64,000 nucleotides of DNA, taken from assembly GCF_029958905.1 (NCBI RefSeq), contig NZ_CP124614.1:186001-250000 (forward strand), given 5' to 3'. The position numbers and the translations under genes are program-made. The stretch comes from Vibrio sp. YMD68 (GTDB lineage Bacteria; Pseudomonadota; Gammaproteobacteria; Enterobacterales; Vibrionaceae). This document shows positions 1 through 10,203 of this stretch, in pieces. The notes beneath the pieces are model-generated. The model saw only the letters and a program-made list of their open reading frames with translations. It was not told where the DNA came from and ran no database searches. How positions within the stretch are numbered: position 1 is the first letter of the stretch; the number at the start of each line of letters is the position of its first letter.

Positions 1-9
1 CCAATCACT

Positions 10-2211
10 ATGCGCCCATCCATCGCTCGAGTTGCTCTGCCTGTTCCTCTGGATAAGCAATTTGATTATCTCATTCCAAATCATCTATTTCCGGTGATTG
101 GTGGGCGAGTCAGTGTGCCTTTTGGCCCTCGAAGTCAGATCGGGATCGTGACGGCGATGGTGAGTGAATCTGAGTTTGAAATATCGAAGCTTAAACCCAT
201 TTACAAAGTGTTGGATTCAGAACCTGTCTGGCCAGAAAAACTGTATGGTTTACTTCATTGGTGCAGTCAGTTCTACCAATACCCGCTTGGCGATACCTTT
301 GCAAACGCCTTGCCCAGCGCTCTTAAAAAAGGCAAACCAGCCGACTTTACGGCCCAAGTAGAATGGCAGTTAACCCCAGCAGGTAAAGATCAGTTGATGC
401 AGGGATTTGGTCGAGCCGTAAAGCAAGCCACGGTAATGAAGATGCTCGAGCATGGGCCGTTATCTCATCAGTCCTTTATTGACCAAGATATTACCAGCAG
501 TGTTTTAAAAACGCTGCAAGATAAGGGATGGATCGAGAGCCACGAGATCAAACCCAAACAGAAGCCATGGCCGCGAGACGTAGAAGCGAACGTTGATAAG
601 CCCAAACTCAACGAAGAGCAGGCGATAGCGATTGCAACGGTGAACAACAATCCGGGTTTTGGCTGTTATTTACTGGAAGGCGTGACGGGTTCGGGTAAAA
701 CCGAGGTTTATCTGAACATGATCAAACCAGTCCTAGAGAAAAAACGCCAGGCACTTGTGTTGGTGCCTGAAATCGGGCTGACGCCACAGACCATTAATCG
801 TTTTAAAAAGCGATTTAATGTCCCAGTGGCGGTGATGCACTCTGGACTCAATGACACTGAGCGACTCAATGCCTGGTTATCCGCGCGTGATAATATCGCG
901 GGCATCATTATTGGCACTCGTTCTGCGCTGCTCACCCCCTTTGCTGATCTCGGCATTATCATTGTGGATGAAGAGCATGACGGATCTTATAAGCAGCAAG
1001 ACTCGTTAAGATACCATGCTCGTGATGTTGCGGTAATGCGAGCTAATAAAGAACAAATACCCATCATACTGGGTTCTGCGACTCCTGCATTTGAAACACT
1101 GCACAATGCTCAAACTGGCAAGTACCACCACTTAACACTCACCCAAAGAGCCGGTGTCGCTAAGCCTGCTACGCACAGCGTGTTAGATATTAAAGGGTTG
1201 TATCTCGAAGGTGGATTGTCAGCGCCATTGATCGCTCAAATGAGACGCCACTTGAACGCGGGCAACCAGGTGATGCTGTTTCTCAATCGTCGTGGATTCT
1301 CTCCGGCTTTAATGTGCCATGAATGTGGCTGGATTGCAGAGTGTCAACGTTGTGATGCTTATTACACCTTCCATCAACATAGCCGAGAAGTGCGTTGCCA
1401 CCATTGCGGATCTCAGCAAGCGGTGATTCATCAATGCCATGGATGTGGTTCAACCAACTTAGTGACCGTTGGTGTCGGGACCGAGCAGTTAGAAAGCCAG
1501 CTCCTGGAATTGTTTCCCGAATTCAAAACCGTACGAATCGATCGAGACAGCACACGCCGAAAAGGCAGTTTAGAGAGCGCATTGGAATCCATTCGTCGTG
1601 GTGAGTATCAAATCTTAATTGGCACGCAGATGCTGGCCAAAGGGCATCACTTTCCGGATGTGACCTTAGTGGCGCTATTGGATGTGGATGGATCTTTGTA
1701 CAGCAGCGATTTTCGAGCATCGGAACGGCTGGCTCAGTTATTCATTCAGGTTGCCGGGCGTGCTGGAAGAGCAAGTAAGCCCGGTGAAGTGATCTTACAA
1801 AGCCATCACCCCGAGCACGCATTACTGCAAGCTTTACTCCATCAAAGCTATGGGCACTTCGCGAAAACCGCGCTTCAAGAGCGCAAGTTGGCGCAACTTC
1901 CTCCCTACAGTTATTTAACCCTATTTAGAGCGGAAGCGAATGATAATCAGCTTGTCGAAGACTTTCTTCGTCAAGTTCGTCATACACTCGAAGCGCATCC
2001 TCTGTTTGATGAATACTGCATGGTTCTTGGCCCGGTGCCAGCACCACTGGCTAAAAGAGCAGGGAAGTATCGTTGGCAATTGTTATTACAAACGGAAGCG
2101 CGTTCGTTAATGCAGAAGCTTCTGATGAGCGCCAAACCTGCGATAAACCTGTTACCTATCGCGAAAAAAGTCCGTTGGTCGATTGATATCGAACCGCAAG
2201 ATCTCAGTTAA
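10..2211 (+). CDS. priA: Primosomal protein N' (replication restart helicase PriA)
   Basis: A 733-residue superfamily 2 DNA helicase that reloads the replisome at stalled or repaired forks. The N-terminal 3'-end-binding region is followed by Walker A GVTGSGKT near residue 224 and the DEEH Walker B box near 320. A zinc-binding insert around residues 436-480 has paired cysteines (CHECG, CQRC, CHHCG, CHGCG). Length and motif order are normal for the family. The ATG at 10 opens the reading frame; only nine bases lie upstream in the window, so its promoter is not visible. It runs toward cytR but is separated from it by about 220 bp. Confidence 0.97.
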   Translation: MRPSIARVALPVPLDKQFDYLIPNHLFPVIGGRVSVPFGPRSQIGIVTAMVSESEFEISKLKPIYKVLDSEPVWPEKLYGLLHWCSQFYQYPLGDTFANALPSALKKGKPADFTAQVEWQLTPAGKDQLMQGFGRAVKQATVMKMLEHGPLSHQSFIDQDITSSVLKTLQDKGWIESHEIKPKQKPWPRDVEANVDKPKLNEEQAIAIATVNNNPGFGCYLLEGVTGSGKTEVYLNMIKPVLEKKRQALVLVPEIGLTPQTINRFKKRFNVPVAVMHSGLNDTERLNAWLSARDNIAGIIIGTRSALLTPFADLGIIIVDEEHDGSYKQQDSLRYHARDVAVMRANKEQIPIILGSATPAFETLHNAQTGKYHHLTLTQRAGVAKPATHSVLDIKGLYLEGGLSAPLIAQMRRHLNAGNQVMLFLNRRGFSPALMCHECGWIAECQRCDAYYTFHQHSREVRCHHCGSQQAVIHQCHGCGSTNLVTVGVGTEQLESQLLELFPEFKTVRIDRDSTRRKGSLESALESIRRGEYQILIGTQMLAKGHHFPDVTLVALLDVDGSLYSSDFRASERLAQLFIQVAGRAGRASKPGEVILQSHHPEHALLQALLHQSYGHFAKTALQERKLAQLPPYSYLTLFRAEANDNQLVEDFLRQVRHTLEAHPLFDEYCMVLGPVPAPLAKRAGKYRWQLLLQTEARSLMQKLLMSAKPAINLLPIAKKVRWSIDIEPQDLS

Positions 2212-2433
2212 ACCGAAGGTATGTGAGCGAATCTGGATAAAGTACAAACAAGGGATTTGTGAGCGACTTCACGCTAGTTGTGCAAAATGTGTTAATCTCA
2301 CCGTAACTTTATGTTTAGAAATGAATAAACTATCAGAACATAGAAAAACAAGAGTGAACGACAGTTCGCCAGATTAACTTTAATAATACGCAATGCAGCG
2401 TGGCTGTAAATAAAGGAAGAGAGGGTTAAAAAT

Positions 2434-3441
2434 ATGGCGACAATGAAGGATGTTGCCCAGCTTGCGGGAGTCTCAACGGCTACTGTGTCCAGAGCTCTGA
2501 TGAATCCAGAGAAAGTATCGTCGAGCACACGTAAGCGTGTTGAAGATGCTGTATTGGAAGCTGGCTATTCACCAAACTCGTTGGCGCGAAACCTGCGTCG
2601 AAATGAATCTAAAACCATTGTCACTATCGTCCCTGATATTTGCGATCCTTATTTCTCTGAAATTATTCGTGGTATTGAAGATGCAGCAATGGAGCATGGT
2701 TACCTTGTTTTACTCGGTGACAGCTCACAGCAAAAAAAGCGCGAAGCCTCTTTTGTTAATCTGGTTTTCACTAAGCAAGCGGATGGTATGTTGCTACTTG
2801 GCAGCGATCTTCCCTTTGACGTGAGCAAAGCCGAGCAAAAAAATCTACCGCCAATGGTGATGGCTTGTGAATTTGCTCCAGAACTTGAATTACCTACGGT
2901 GCATATCGATAACCTGACATCGGCATTTGAAGCGGTGAACTATTTGACACAAATGGGTCATAAACGTGTTGCTCAAATCTCAGGGCCTCAACATGCGGTG
3001 CTTTGCCAGTTCCGTCAGCAAGGTTACCAACAGGCATTGAGACGCGGTGGCTTGAGCATGAACCCGACTTACACCACCTATGGTGACTTTACTTTTGAAG
3101 CCGGTGCAAAAGCAGTAAGAGCCTTATTATCACTTCCTGAGCCACCAACGGCGATTTTCTGTCACAGCGATGTCATGGCGATTGGTGCGATTCAAGAAGC
3201 GAAAAAACTGGGGTTACGCGTTCCGCAAGATCTATCGGTGGTTGGCTTTGATGATATTCAATTCTCAGAGTACTGTGATCCACCATTAACGACGATCTCT
3301 CAGCCTCGTTATGAAATCGGTCGTCAAGCGATGCTCATGATGCTTGAGTTATTGAGAGGGCACGATGTACGAGCCGGATCGCGTCTTTTAGAAACGCATT
3401 TGGTGGTTAGGGAAAGCGCTGCGCCACCAAGACTGGTGTAA
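2434..3441 (+). CDS. cytR: LacI-family transcriptional repressor CytR
   Basis: A 335-residue LacI/GalR regulator. The N-terminal helix-turn-helix reads MKDVAQLAGVSTATVSRAL, the classic LacI-family start, and the rest is a periplasmic-binding-protein-like effector domain ending in the usual DLSVVGFDDI and LVVRESAAPP segments. Its place between priA and ftsN is the conserved gammaproteobacterial position of cytR, which represses nucleoside uptake and catabolism together with CRP and is relieved by cytidine. In vibrios CytR also affects competence and biofilm (family knowledge). The start has a purine-rich ribosome site (GGAAGAGAGGG) about 8 bases upstream. Confidence 0.93.
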   Translation: MATMKDVAQLAGVSTATVSRALMNPEKVSSSTRKRVEDAVLEAGYSPNSLARNLRRNESKTIVTIVPDICDPYFSEIIRGIEDAAMEHGYLVLLGDSSQQKKREASFVNLVFTKQADGMLLLGSDLPFDVSKAEQKNLPPMVMACEFAPELELPTVHIDNLTSAFEAVNYLTQMGHKRVAQISGPQHAVLCQFRQQGYQQALRRGGLSMNPTYTTYGDFTFEAGAKAVRALLSLPEPPTAIFCHSDVMAIGAIQEAKKLGLRVPQDLSVVGFDDIQFSEYCDPPLTTISQPRYEIGRQAMLMMLELLRGHDVRAGSRLLETHLVVRESAAPPRLV

Positions 3442-3562
3442 TTCTTTGGCTAAATCCCCTGACTGGCAGCGCATTTTGGTGCGCTGCTTCCATTTCTACC
3501 CTGTTATCCCCACTGAATCTGAATTAACATACCTACTGACTTTTCAATGTTGATAGACCATC

Positions 3563-4114
3563 GTGGCAAATAAAGATTATGTAAAGCGCGGGCGAGGAAC
3601 CAAAAAATCGCCTAGTAAAAAAGCGTCGAATAAGCATTCACCAAGGCGAAAACCTTGGCGAAGTGGGCTCATTGCCCTTATTTTATTGGGTGCTTTTAGT
3701 TACGGGCTGTATACGTTAAGTAACGATCCTGAGCCACCGACACCTGCTGCGAAGCCCGTTGCGAAGCCAAAACCCAAACCTGCGACCGTATTGCCTAAGC
3801 CCCCAGAAGAAAAATGGGACTACGTTGAGTCCTTACCAAACCGAGAGGTAGAGGTTCAGGCGAAAGAGCAGGTTATCTCTGACATCCCTTACATTATGCA
3901 GTGTGGCGCGTTTAAGTTGTCGCAACAAGCAGAAGAACGAAAAGCCAACATCGCCTTTCAAGGCATTCAAAGTGAAGTCAGAAAAAAAGAAGGCAGCAGT
4001 TGGTATCGTGTTGTTTTAGGGCCGTATACGCTAAAGCGTGATGCCGAGCGAGATAGGCATAAATTGCAACGTGCTAAAATTGAGCCATGTGCGATTTGGA
4101 AAGAATCACAGTAG
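3563..4114 (+). CDS. ftsN: Cell division protein FtsN (short form, SPOR domain)
   Basis: A 183-residue bitopic division protein. The basic cytoplasmic tail (residues 1-33, many K and R) is followed by one membrane span near 34-53 (SGLIALILLGAFSYGLYTL), a Pro/Lys-rich linker, and a C-terminal SPOR domain from about residue 108 (YIMQCGAFKLSQQAEERKAN) that binds denuded septal glycan. It is much shorter than the E. coli protein (319 residues) because the periplasmic linker is reduced. The start is GTG. Its place between cytR and hslV is the conserved gene order and supports the call. Confidence 0.92.
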   Translation: MANKDYVKRGRGTKKSPSKKASNKHSPRRKPWRSGLIALILLGAFSYGLYTLSNDPEPPTPAAKPVAKPKPKPATVLPKPPEEKWDYVESLPNREVEVQAKEQVISDIPYIMQCGAFKLSQQAEERKANIAFQGIQSEVRKKEGSSWYRVVLGPYTLKRDAERDRHKLQRAKIEPCAIWKESQ

Positions 4115-4143
4115 ACATGGAATGTCTTAGCACCACTTTTATC

Positions 4144-4175
4144 AAAAAGGTTATTCAAAGGAATAACCTTTTTTT
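4144..4175 (+). terminator. Rho-independent terminator after ftsN
   Basis: Stem AAGGTTATTC, loop AAAG, stem GAATAACCTT, then a run of T. It lies 30 bp after the ftsN stop and separates ftsN from the hslVU promoter. Confidence 0.9.
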
Positions 4176-4246
4176 GTTTTTAGCTATTTATAGAAATCAG
4201 CCAGAGACGCTATTCACAAAAATGACTCCAGTTATGTCACTTTTCA

Positions 4247-4283
4247 TGATTTATCACTAACCTATTTTTGATTTATCACTAAC
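4247..4283 (+). repeat. Two 15-bp direct repeats 22 bp apart, upstream of hslVU
   Basis: TGATTTATCACTAAC occurs at 4247-4261 and again at 4269-4283, an offset of 22 bp, i.e. two helical turns. The repeats lie about 60 bp upstream of the predicted sigma-32 -35 box, so they could be a regulator's paired half-sites or a slippage duplication. Confidence 0.85.
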
Positions 4284-4340
4284 ATAAGTAATAACGGTGT
4301 CTTGGTGAGTATTTTCGTCAAAGAGTCGCGTCCTTTTGCT

Positions 4341-4368
4341 CTTGAAATTTCCCTTTTTGACCTCATAT
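4341..4368 (+). promoter_or_regulatory. Heat-shock (sigma-32) promoter of hslVU
   Basis: CTTGAA at 4341-4346 and CCTCATAT at 4361-4368 with a 14-bp spacer match the sigma-32 consensus (CTTGAA, 11-16 bp, CCCCATnT). Transcription would begin about 35 bp before the hslV GTG. hslVU is a known heat-shock operon, which fits. Confidence 0.8.
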
Positions 4369-4408
4369 CAGTGTTTAACTCCCTAATCTAGAATAAGAGG
4401 CCCTACTC

Positions 4409-4951
4409 GTGACTACCATTGTATCAGTACGTCGAAATAATAAAGTTGTCATCGCGGGAGATGGACAAGTATCGCTAGGCAATACCGTCATGAAAGGTAA
4501 TGCGAAAAAAGTACGTCGTCTTTATAACAACAAAGTTCTGGCTGGCTTTGCTGGTAGTACAGCCGATGCGTTCACGCTGTTTGAGCGATTTGAAAGTAAA
4601 CTGCAAATGCATCAAGGGCATCTTACTAAAGCCGCAGTTGAACTGGCAAAAGACTGGCGCAGTGATCGCGCATTAAGAAAGCTAGAAGCTCTATTAGCGG
4701 TGGCCGATGAGACCGCATCGCTAATCATTACTGGAAACGGTGATGTGGTTCAGCCAGAAAACGATTTGATCGCCATTGGCTCTGGTGGCAACTTTGCACA
4801 AGCCGCTGCGATTGCATTACTTGAAAATACAGAATTAGACGCACTAGAGATTGCACAAAAGTCATTGCAAATTGCGGGTGATATTTGCGTCTTTACTAAC
4901 CATCATCACACTATTGAAGAACTAGAAATCCCAGCTGAACTGGTCAAATAG
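4409..4951 (+). CDS. hslV: ATP-dependent protease proteolytic subunit HslV (ClpQ)
   Basis: A 180-residue threonine protease that forms the double hexameric core of the HslUV (ClpYQ) complex. Removal of the initiator residue would expose the catalytic N-terminal threonine of TTIVSVRR. The proteasome beta-like motifs [10 protein letters not shown] and [10 protein letters not shown] are present. The start is GTG. It is followed after 84 bp by its ATPase partner hslU, and both are served by a sigma-32-like promoter just upstream, consistent with a role in degrading misfolded and regulatory proteins under heat stress. Confidence 0.97.
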   Translation: MTTIVSVRRNNKVVIAGDGQVSLGNTVMKGNAKKVRRLYNNKVLAGFAGSTADAFTLFERFESKLQMHQGHLTKAAVELAKDWRSDRALRKLEALLAVADETASLIITGNGDVVQPENDLIAIGSGGNFAQAAAIALLENTELDALEIAQKSLQIAGDICVFTNHHHTIEELEIPAELVK

Positions 4952-5035
4952 ACTCAACTATTCGTCTGTGTTAAAGCCCGTTTTAGTCTGTAAAAAATAA
5001 AAGATAGTCAGTGATACTGCTTTAAGGAAATTATT

Positions 5036-6370
5036 ATGTCTGATATGACCCCTCGTGAAATTGTTCATGAACTTAACCGCCACATCATTGGTCAAGACCA
5101 AGCAAAACGTTCAGTGGCGATAGCCCTGCGTAACCGCTGGCGTAGAATGCAACTTGAAGAAGGCTTGCGTGCTGAAGTCACGCCGAAAAACATTTTGATG
5201 ATTGGTCCAACGGGGGTGGGTAAAACTGAAATTGCTCGCCGTCTTGCTAAACTGGCTAACGCGCCTTTCATTAAAGTTGAAGCGACTAAGTTTACGGAAG
5301 TGGGTTACGTTGGTAAGGAAGTGGAAACCATCATCCGCGACCTAACCGATGTTGCGATTAAAATGACCCATCAGCAAGCGATGGAGAAAGTAAAATACCG
5401 CGCTGAAGAGCAGGCTGAAGAGCGTGTCTTAGATGCACTATTACCGCCTGCCCGTGATGCATGGGGTCAAAATGAGCAAGTTGAAGAGTCATCGTCGAAT
5501 ACGCGTCAAATCTTCCGTAAGAAATTACGCGAAGGTAAGTTAGATGATAAAGAGATCGAAATCGATGTTGCCGCACCACAGATGGGGGTTGAGATCATGG
5601 CGCCTCCAGGCATGGAAGAGATGACCAACCAGCTTCAAGGTATGTTCCAAAACTTGGCGGGAGATACTAAGAAAAAGCGTAAGATGAAAATTAAAGATGC
5701 TTTTAAAGCCCTGACTGAAGAAGAAGCCGCCAAGCTTGTGAATCCGGAAGAGTTAAAAGAGAGTTCAATCTTTAATGTCGAAAACAATGGTATCGTGTTT
5801 ATCGATGAAATCGACAAGATTTGTAAGCGTGGTGAAAGCTCAGGCCCTGATGTTTCTCGTGAAGGGGTTCAGCGTGACTTACTGCCGCTCATTGAAGGCA
5901 GTACGGTATCGACGAAGCACGGCATGGTGAAAACCGACCATATTTTGTTTGTGACCTCTGGCGCATTCCAAGTGTCGAAGCCTTCGGATCTGATTCCTGA
6001 GTTGCAAGGTCGCTTGCCAATTCGAGTAGAGCTCGAAGCGTTATCAAGCAACGACTTTAAGCGTATTTTAACCGAACCGAAAGCCTCGCTGACTGAGCAA
6101 TACATCGCACTGATGAAAACGGAAGAAGTGGACATCGACTTTACGGAAGATGGTATCACTCAGATCGCTGAAGCCGCATGGCACGTCAATGAAACCACGG
6201 AAAATATTGGTGCTCGTCGTCTGCATACGGTGATGGAACGCTTAATGGATGAGATTTCATTTGAAGCCACAGACAAAGCCGGAACAAGTTTAACCATTGA
6301 TGCCGAGTACGTGAAGAACTGCCTGGGTGAATTGGTTGAAAACGAAGATTTAAGCCGCTTCATTCTTTAA
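5036..6370 (+). CDS. hslU: HslUV protease ATPase subunit HslU (ClpY)
   Basis: A 444-residue AAA+ unfoldase. Walker A is [15 protein letters not shown] near residue 60 and Walker B is FIDEIDKI near 254. The charged I domain lies between them, and the sensor region and C-terminal tail ([10 protein letters not shown]), which docks into HslV, are complete. Length is normal. It is preceded by AAGGAAATT as ribosome site and ends at a strong terminator shared with the convergent frd operon. Confidence 0.97.
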   Translation: MSDMTPREIVHELNRHIIGQDQAKRSVAIALRNRWRRMQLEEGLRAEVTPKNILMIGPTGVGKTEIARRLAKLANAPFIKVEATKFTEVGYVGKEVETIIRDLTDVAIKMTHQQAMEKVKYRAEEQAEERVLDALLPPARDAWGQNEQVEESSSNTRQIFRKKLREGKLDDKEIEIDVAAPQMGVEIMAPPGMEEMTNQLQGMFQNLAGDTKKKRKMKIKDAFKALTEEEAAKLVNPEELKESSIFNVENNGIVFIDEIDKICKRGESSGPDVSREGVQRDLLPLIEGSTVSTKHGMVKTDHILFVTSGAFQVSKPSDLIPELQGRLPIRVELEALSSNDFKRILTEPKASLTEQYIALMKTEEVDIDFTEDGITQIAEAAWHVNETTENIGARRLHTVMERLMDEISFEATDKAGTSLTIDAEYVKNCLGELVENEDLSRFIL

Positions 6371-6408
6371 TCACGTTATTTGAATAGAAAGAACATGAAC
6401 AGAAAGAA

Positions 6409-6438
6409 AAAGGGTTGGCATTATGCCAACCCTTTTTT
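6409..6438. terminator. Bidirectional terminator between hslU and frdD
   Basis: AAAGGGTTGGCA / TGCCAACCCTTT around a TTA loop, with T-rich sequence on the hslU side and A-rich sequence on the other. It sits between convergent operons and can serve both. Confidence 0.9.
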
Positions 6439-6475
6439 TACTTACATCATGGTTATTTACTGCAACTGGTTTACT

Positions 6476-6856
6476 CTAAATCATTAAGACAAAGATAACC
6501 GATAGAGCACTGATCAAACCAGCAAAGGCGTAACAACCAACTTTGCCCGCAACGCCTGCGTGTATTTTTAGGTCATGCATACCATGATGTAGACGGTGCA
6601 TGGCGTGCCACATAGGGAAAGCCAGCGTGCCGATGATAAACAAGGCACCAATAATGCTGGTGGCAAAGTGACTAACACGCTCGTAGCTCAATGCTTCAGC
6701 GTCAATGATACCAAGAGGAGCAAGGATACCTAGGACGAGTACGGTAACCGGTGTGATCATGGCAAACCATGTGCCACCTGCGCCAAACAGTCCCCACCAG
6801 ATAGGCTCATCAGAGCGTTTTGGTGATCTGTCTACTTTATAGTTATTTGTTATCAC
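6476..6856 (-). CDS. frdD: Fumarate reductase membrane anchor subunit FrdD
   Basis: A small membrane protein that, with FrdC, anchors FrdAB to the inner membrane and helps bind menaquinol. Three hydrophobic spans are visible ([48 protein letters not shown]), and the family motif [13 protein letters not shown] lies in the second loop. The frame is open upstream to an ATG at 6886, but that would run into frdC. The GTG at 6856 has AAGGAG 6 bases upstream and gives 126 residues, the usual length, so I prefer it. Confidence 0.93.
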   Translation of the reverse strand: MITNNYKVDRSPKRSDEPIWWGLFGAGGTWFAMITPVTVLVLGILAPLGIIDAEALSYERVSHFATSIIGALFIIGTLAFPMWHAMHRLHHGMHDLKIHAGVAGKVGCYAFAGLISALSVIFVLMI

Positions 6857-6866
6857 AATATGCTCC

Positions 6867-7250
6867 TTACACAACAACGAGAACAATGAGAGAGATAAAC
6901 GCCACAGCAGCCCATTGCGTTAAAACAATCACTTTCTTATCTACCGTTTTGCCTTTCAAACGAATAGGCATTACTTGCGGCATCATGCCAAAGAAAGTAT
7001 GGGCATGAAGTAAGCTGCCAGCCAACGCCACAATATTGATGGCGATGACCACAGGATTGGCCATAAATTCGAGCCAACCTTGCCATGCATCAGCCCCTTT
7101 GACTAAAGAGGCCAATCCTACTGTTAAAAACAGAGTGAATAGGATAAGCGGCAGTACCGTTGCTTCGCGCAGCATGTAGAAGCGATAAAAGGGATTATTG
7201 CTCCACCAGGTGCGTTTCATTTCACGAACGTAAGGTTTACGGTTACTCAT
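6867..7250 (-). CDS. frdC: Fumarate reductase membrane anchor subunit FrdC
   Basis: A 127-residue integral membrane subunit of fumarate reductase. It opens with the FrdC signature [15 protein letters not shown] and has three hydrophobic spans. It starts 2 bp after the frdB stop and ends 10 bp before the preferred frdD start, so translation is probably coupled through the operon. It is needed for electron transfer from menaquinol during anaerobic fumarate respiration (family knowledge). Confidence 0.96.
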   Translation of the reverse strand: MSNRKPYVREMKRTWWSNNPFYRFYMLREATVLPLILFTLFLTVGLASLVKGADAWQGWLEFMANPVVIAINIVALAGSLLHAHTFFGMMPQVMPIRLKGKTVDKKVIVLTQWAAVAFISLIVLVVV

Positions 7251-7252
7251 CC

Positions 7253-8011
7253 TTATGCCTCCTCTCTCTGTTTTGAACCGTCAGGCTTTAGCATTGCAAT
7301 GACAAAATCCATAGAAGATTCAATTTTGCCTTGGTTTACCGCAGCAGCCGGATCCACATTCTTAGGACAAACATCAGAGCAGTAGCCCACAAACGTACAG
7401 CCCCAAGCGCCATTGTCACCGTTAATCAGAGCCATACGCTCACTCTTGCCATTGTCACGGCTATCAAGATTGTAACGATGAGCCAAGGTCAGAGCCGCAG
7501 GACCGATGAACTCCGGGTTGAGACCAAACTGAGGGCACGCCGCGTAACAAAGACCACAGTTGATGCAGCTTGCAAATTGCTTGTACTTCGCCATTTGCTC
7601 TGGGGTTTGAATGTTAGTGCCATCTTCAGGTTTACGGTCGTTACCAATAATGTATGGCTTAATCGCTTCCAGACGTTCGATAAACGAGCTCATATCAACG
7701 ATCAGATCTTTCTCGATTGGGAAGTTTGCCAAAGGCTCAATCGTTACCCCATCAGGGTAGTCACGTAAGAAGCATTTACAGGCTAGCTTGGGTACGCCAT
7801 TAACCATGATGCCACATGAACCACAGATCGCCATTCGGCAAGACCAACGGTAAGACAAGTCTTTGTCTAGGTTGTCTTTGATGTAGCCAATGGCATCAAG
7901 CACAGACATGGTGTCATCAAAAGGGACTTCAAACGCCTGCATATGAGGTTCAGCATCAGTGGCTGGGTCATAGCGGAGAATATTAATTTTTTGAATTCGA
8001 TTCGCTGGCAT
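7253..8011 (-). CDS. frdB: Fumarate reductase iron-sulfur subunit FrdB
   Basis: A 252-residue electron-transfer subunit. The N-terminal ferredoxin-like domain holds the [2Fe-2S] cysteines ([10 protein letters not shown], then KLACKC). The C-terminal half holds the [4Fe-4S]/[3Fe-4S] cysteines ([12 protein letters not shown] near residue 150, and [11 protein letters not shown] near 210). Its ATG overlaps the frdA stop as TAATG, so translation is coupled. It passes electrons from the FrdCD quinol site to the flavin in FrdA. Confidence 0.97.
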   Translation of the reverse strand: MPANRIQKINILRYDPATDAEPHMQAFEVPFDDTMSVLDAIGYIKDNLDKDLSYRWSCRMAICGSCGIMVNGVPKLACKCFLRDYPDGVTIEPLANFPIEKDLIVDMSSFIERLEAIKPYIIGNDRKPEDGTNIQTPEQMAKYKQFASCINCGLCYAACPQFGLNPEFIGPAALTLAHRYNLDSRDNGKSERMALINGDNGAWGCTFVGYCSDVCPKNVDPAAAVNQGKIESSMDFVIAMLKPDGSKQREEA

Positions 8012-9822
8012 TACTCTTGCTCCTCTGTCTGTTTCGTTTGAGCAGCTTCCTGTGCCGCTGCTTTTTCAGCAGCTTCGCCATATAGACGCGCTTTCGGTTG
8101 AGATTTCGTGATTTTGACATCGCGGTAATCGATCTTTGGTGCGGCATCTTCTTGGTAGTAAGCCAGTGAATGCTTCAAGAAGTTCTCATCATCACGCTCT
8201 GTACAGCCATCATCTAAACGCTGGTGAGCACCACGAGACTCTTTACGTAAAATAGCCGAGTGAGCCATCGCTTCAGCGACTTCTAACCCGTAACCGACCT
8301 CGATAGCGTAAAGAAGATCAGTGTTGAACACTTTGCCTTTATCTTTAATGCCAATCTTCTTGTAACGTGCTTTAAGCTCTGTGATTTTCTCGATGGTGGC
8401 TTGCATCAAGTCTTCTTGACGGTAAATACCACAACCCGCTTCCATGGTGTGACCCATTTCAGTACGGATGTCCGCCCAGTTTTCATCGCCCTCTTGGGCT
8501 AAGATGCCCGCAATACGATCTTCAACTGCTTTAACTTGTTTCTCGATAGACTCCTCGTTCCAACCTTTGAACTCTTCCGCGCGTTTCACGGCATGCTCAC
8601 CAGCAACGCGGCCAAAGACGACAAATTCAGCCAGCGAGTTAGAACCTAAACGGTTGGCTCCGTGTAGACCCACAGAGGCACACTCACCGACAGCAAAAAG
8701 ACCTTTTATTTGAGTCTCACAATTGCCGTTCGTTTCAATACCACCCATGGTGTAGTGAACCGTTGGGCGAATTGGAATTGGCTCTTTAGCAGGATCAACG
8801 TTGACGTACGCTTTTGATAGTTCGCAGATAAACGGCAGACGCTCTTGCAGGTACTCTTCCCCTAGGTGGCGAAGGTCAAGGTGTACCACATCACCGAGTG
8901 GGTGTTTGATGGTGTTGCCTTTTTGCTGCTCATGCCAAAACGCTTGAGAAACCTTGTCACGAGGACCGAGTTCCATGTATTTGTTTTTCGGCTCGCCAAC
9001 GGGTGTTTCTGGGCCCATGCCGTAATCTTGCAGATAACGATAGCCGTTTTTGTTCACGATAATACCGCCTTCACCACGACAACCTTCGGTCATCAAGATG
9101 CCAGTGCCCGGTAGGCCTGTTGGGTGGTATTGAACGAACTCCATATCACGCAAAGGAACACCATGACGATAGGCCATTGCCATGCCGTCACCGGTGACAA
9201 TGCCGCCGTTAGTATTACAGTGATAAACACGGCCAGCGCCACCTGTTGCCAGTACCACCGATTTTGCTTTAATGGTGACCAGCTCACCTTCAGCCATATG
9301 AATAGCAATAAGGCCTTGAACTTCGCCATCTTCAACGAGAAGATCAACCACAAAGTACTCATCAAAACGTTTGATTTGCTCGTACTTCATTGAGGTTTGA
9401 AATAAGGTGTGCAGCATGTGGAAACCGGTTTTATCCGCCGCAAACCAAGTGCGCTCGACTTTCATGCCTCCAAAACGACGAACGTTGATTTCACCGTTTT
9501 CTTTTCGACTCCATGGGCAACCCCATTGCTCCATTTGGATCATTTCACGGGTTGCGTTTTTAACAAAGTACTCAACGACATCCTGCTCACATAGCCAGTC
9601 ACCACCACCAACAGTATCGTTGAAGTGATTATCTAGGCTGTCTTCTTCCTTGACGACGGCTGCTGAACCCCCTTCTGCTGCAACCGTGTGGGAGCGCATA
9701 GGGTAAACTTTCGAAATGAGTGCAACTTCTAATTCAGGGTTTGCTTCCGCAGCTGCAATAGCAGTACGAAGACCAGCGCCACCAGCGCCAATGACTGCGA
9801 TATCTGTGGTGAGTATTTTCAC
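8011..9822 (-). CDS. frdA: Fumarate reductase flavoprotein subunit FrdA
   Basis: A 603-residue catalytic subunit that reduces fumarate to succinate. The dinucleotide-binding motif is [17 protein letters not shown] at residues 10-26. [13 protein letters not shown] carries the histidine that binds FAD covalently, and [14 protein letters not shown] is the conserved capping/active-site segment. The C-terminal tail is Ala/Gln/Glu-rich (about 25 residues) and probably disordered. It is the first gene of frdABCD, transcribed away from epmA, the common enterobacterial and vibrio arrangement. Confidence 0.97.
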   Translation of the reverse strand: MKILTTDIAVIGAGGAGLRTAIAAAEANPELEVALISKVYPMRSHTVAAEGGSAAVVKEEDSLDNHFNDTVGGGDWLCEQDVVEYFVKNATREMIQMEQWGCPWSRKENGEINVRRFGGMKVERTWFAADKTGFHMLHTLFQTSMKYEQIKRFDEYFVVDLLVEDGEVQGLIAIHMAEGELVTIKAKSVVLATGGAGRVYHCNTNGGIVTGDGMAMAYRHGVPLRDMEFVQYHPTGLPGTGILMTEGCRGEGGIIVNKNGYRYLQDYGMGPETPVGEPKNKYMELGPRDKVSQAFWHEQQKGNTIKHPLGDVVHLDLRHLGEEYLQERLPFICELSKAYVNVDPAKEPIPIRPTVHYTMGGIETNGNCETQIKGLFAVGECASVGLHGANRLGSNSLAEFVVFGRVAGEHAVKRAEEFKGWNEESIEKQVKAVEDRIAGILAQEGDENWADIRTEMGHTMEAGCGIYRQEDLMQATIEKITELKARYKKIGIKDKGKVFNTDLLYAIEVGYGLEVAEAMAHSAILRKESRGAHQRLDDGCTERDDENFLKHSLAYYQEDAAPKIDYRDVKITKSQPKARLYGEAAEKAAAQEAAQTKQTEEQE

Positions 9823-9911
9823 AGTTATCCTCCAGTGAGTAATTGATATTATTGAATACTAGGTAGGCTTGATTCCGCTGCCCTAGAGTCTTTATATTCA
9901 GAAATCAAAAT

Positions 9912-9938
9912 AGGGATAAAAAGTGGATTTTTATCCCT
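9912..9938. repeat. Perfect 11-bp inverted repeat in the frdA leader
   Basis: AGGGATAAAAA at 9912-9922 and TTTTTATCCCT at 9928-9938 flank a 5-base loop GTGGA. It lies about 90 bp upstream of frdA and would form a hairpin in the frd transcript or serve as a dyad operator. Confidence 0.85.
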
Positions 9939-10056
9939 TCAATTCCAGACCGCCTTTTTAGCGGCACAACCAGTTTAGAAGAGCAGAATGAGGAATAAAT
10001 TGATTCAGTCAGGCTTTTTAGTCGGAAATGCAAACAAGAGCATAGTTATTCCATTT

Positions 10057-10078
10057 TGTGTGATCAATGTCATGAAGA
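10057..10078. promoter_or_regulatory. CRP-like (overlapping FNR-like) site upstream of frd and epmA
   Basis: TGTGA at 10059-10063, six bases, then TCATG at 10070-10074 matches eight of the ten core CRP positions (TGTGA-N6-TCACA). The minus strand also reads TTGAT-CACA-CAAAA, half of an FNR site. Fumarate reductase is typically FNR-activated, so either reading is plausible. Confidence 0.5.
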
Positions 10079-10203
10079 TACGGGCAAAAGAGGATAAATA
10101 GACAAGACTGTCGCTACTCAAAAGTGTTCCAGTGAGCATTCTAGAGCGTGCGTTTTAAAGGTAGAATGGCGCCATAACCGTTACTCGCTAAATAGAGCTT
10201 CTT

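Larger units (their letters stand above)
9823..10203. other. frdA-epmA divergent intergenic region
   Basis: This 381-bp gap holds the promoters of both divergent units. It contains a perfect 11-bp inverted repeat (9912-9938) in the frd leader and a CRP-like site at about 10057-10078. I found no convincing additional gene. Confidence 0.8.

Noticed and set aside
2183..2377. 64-codon plus-strand frame between priA and cytR
   Set aside because: It begins inside priA, has no family resemblance and no ribosome site; likely random.
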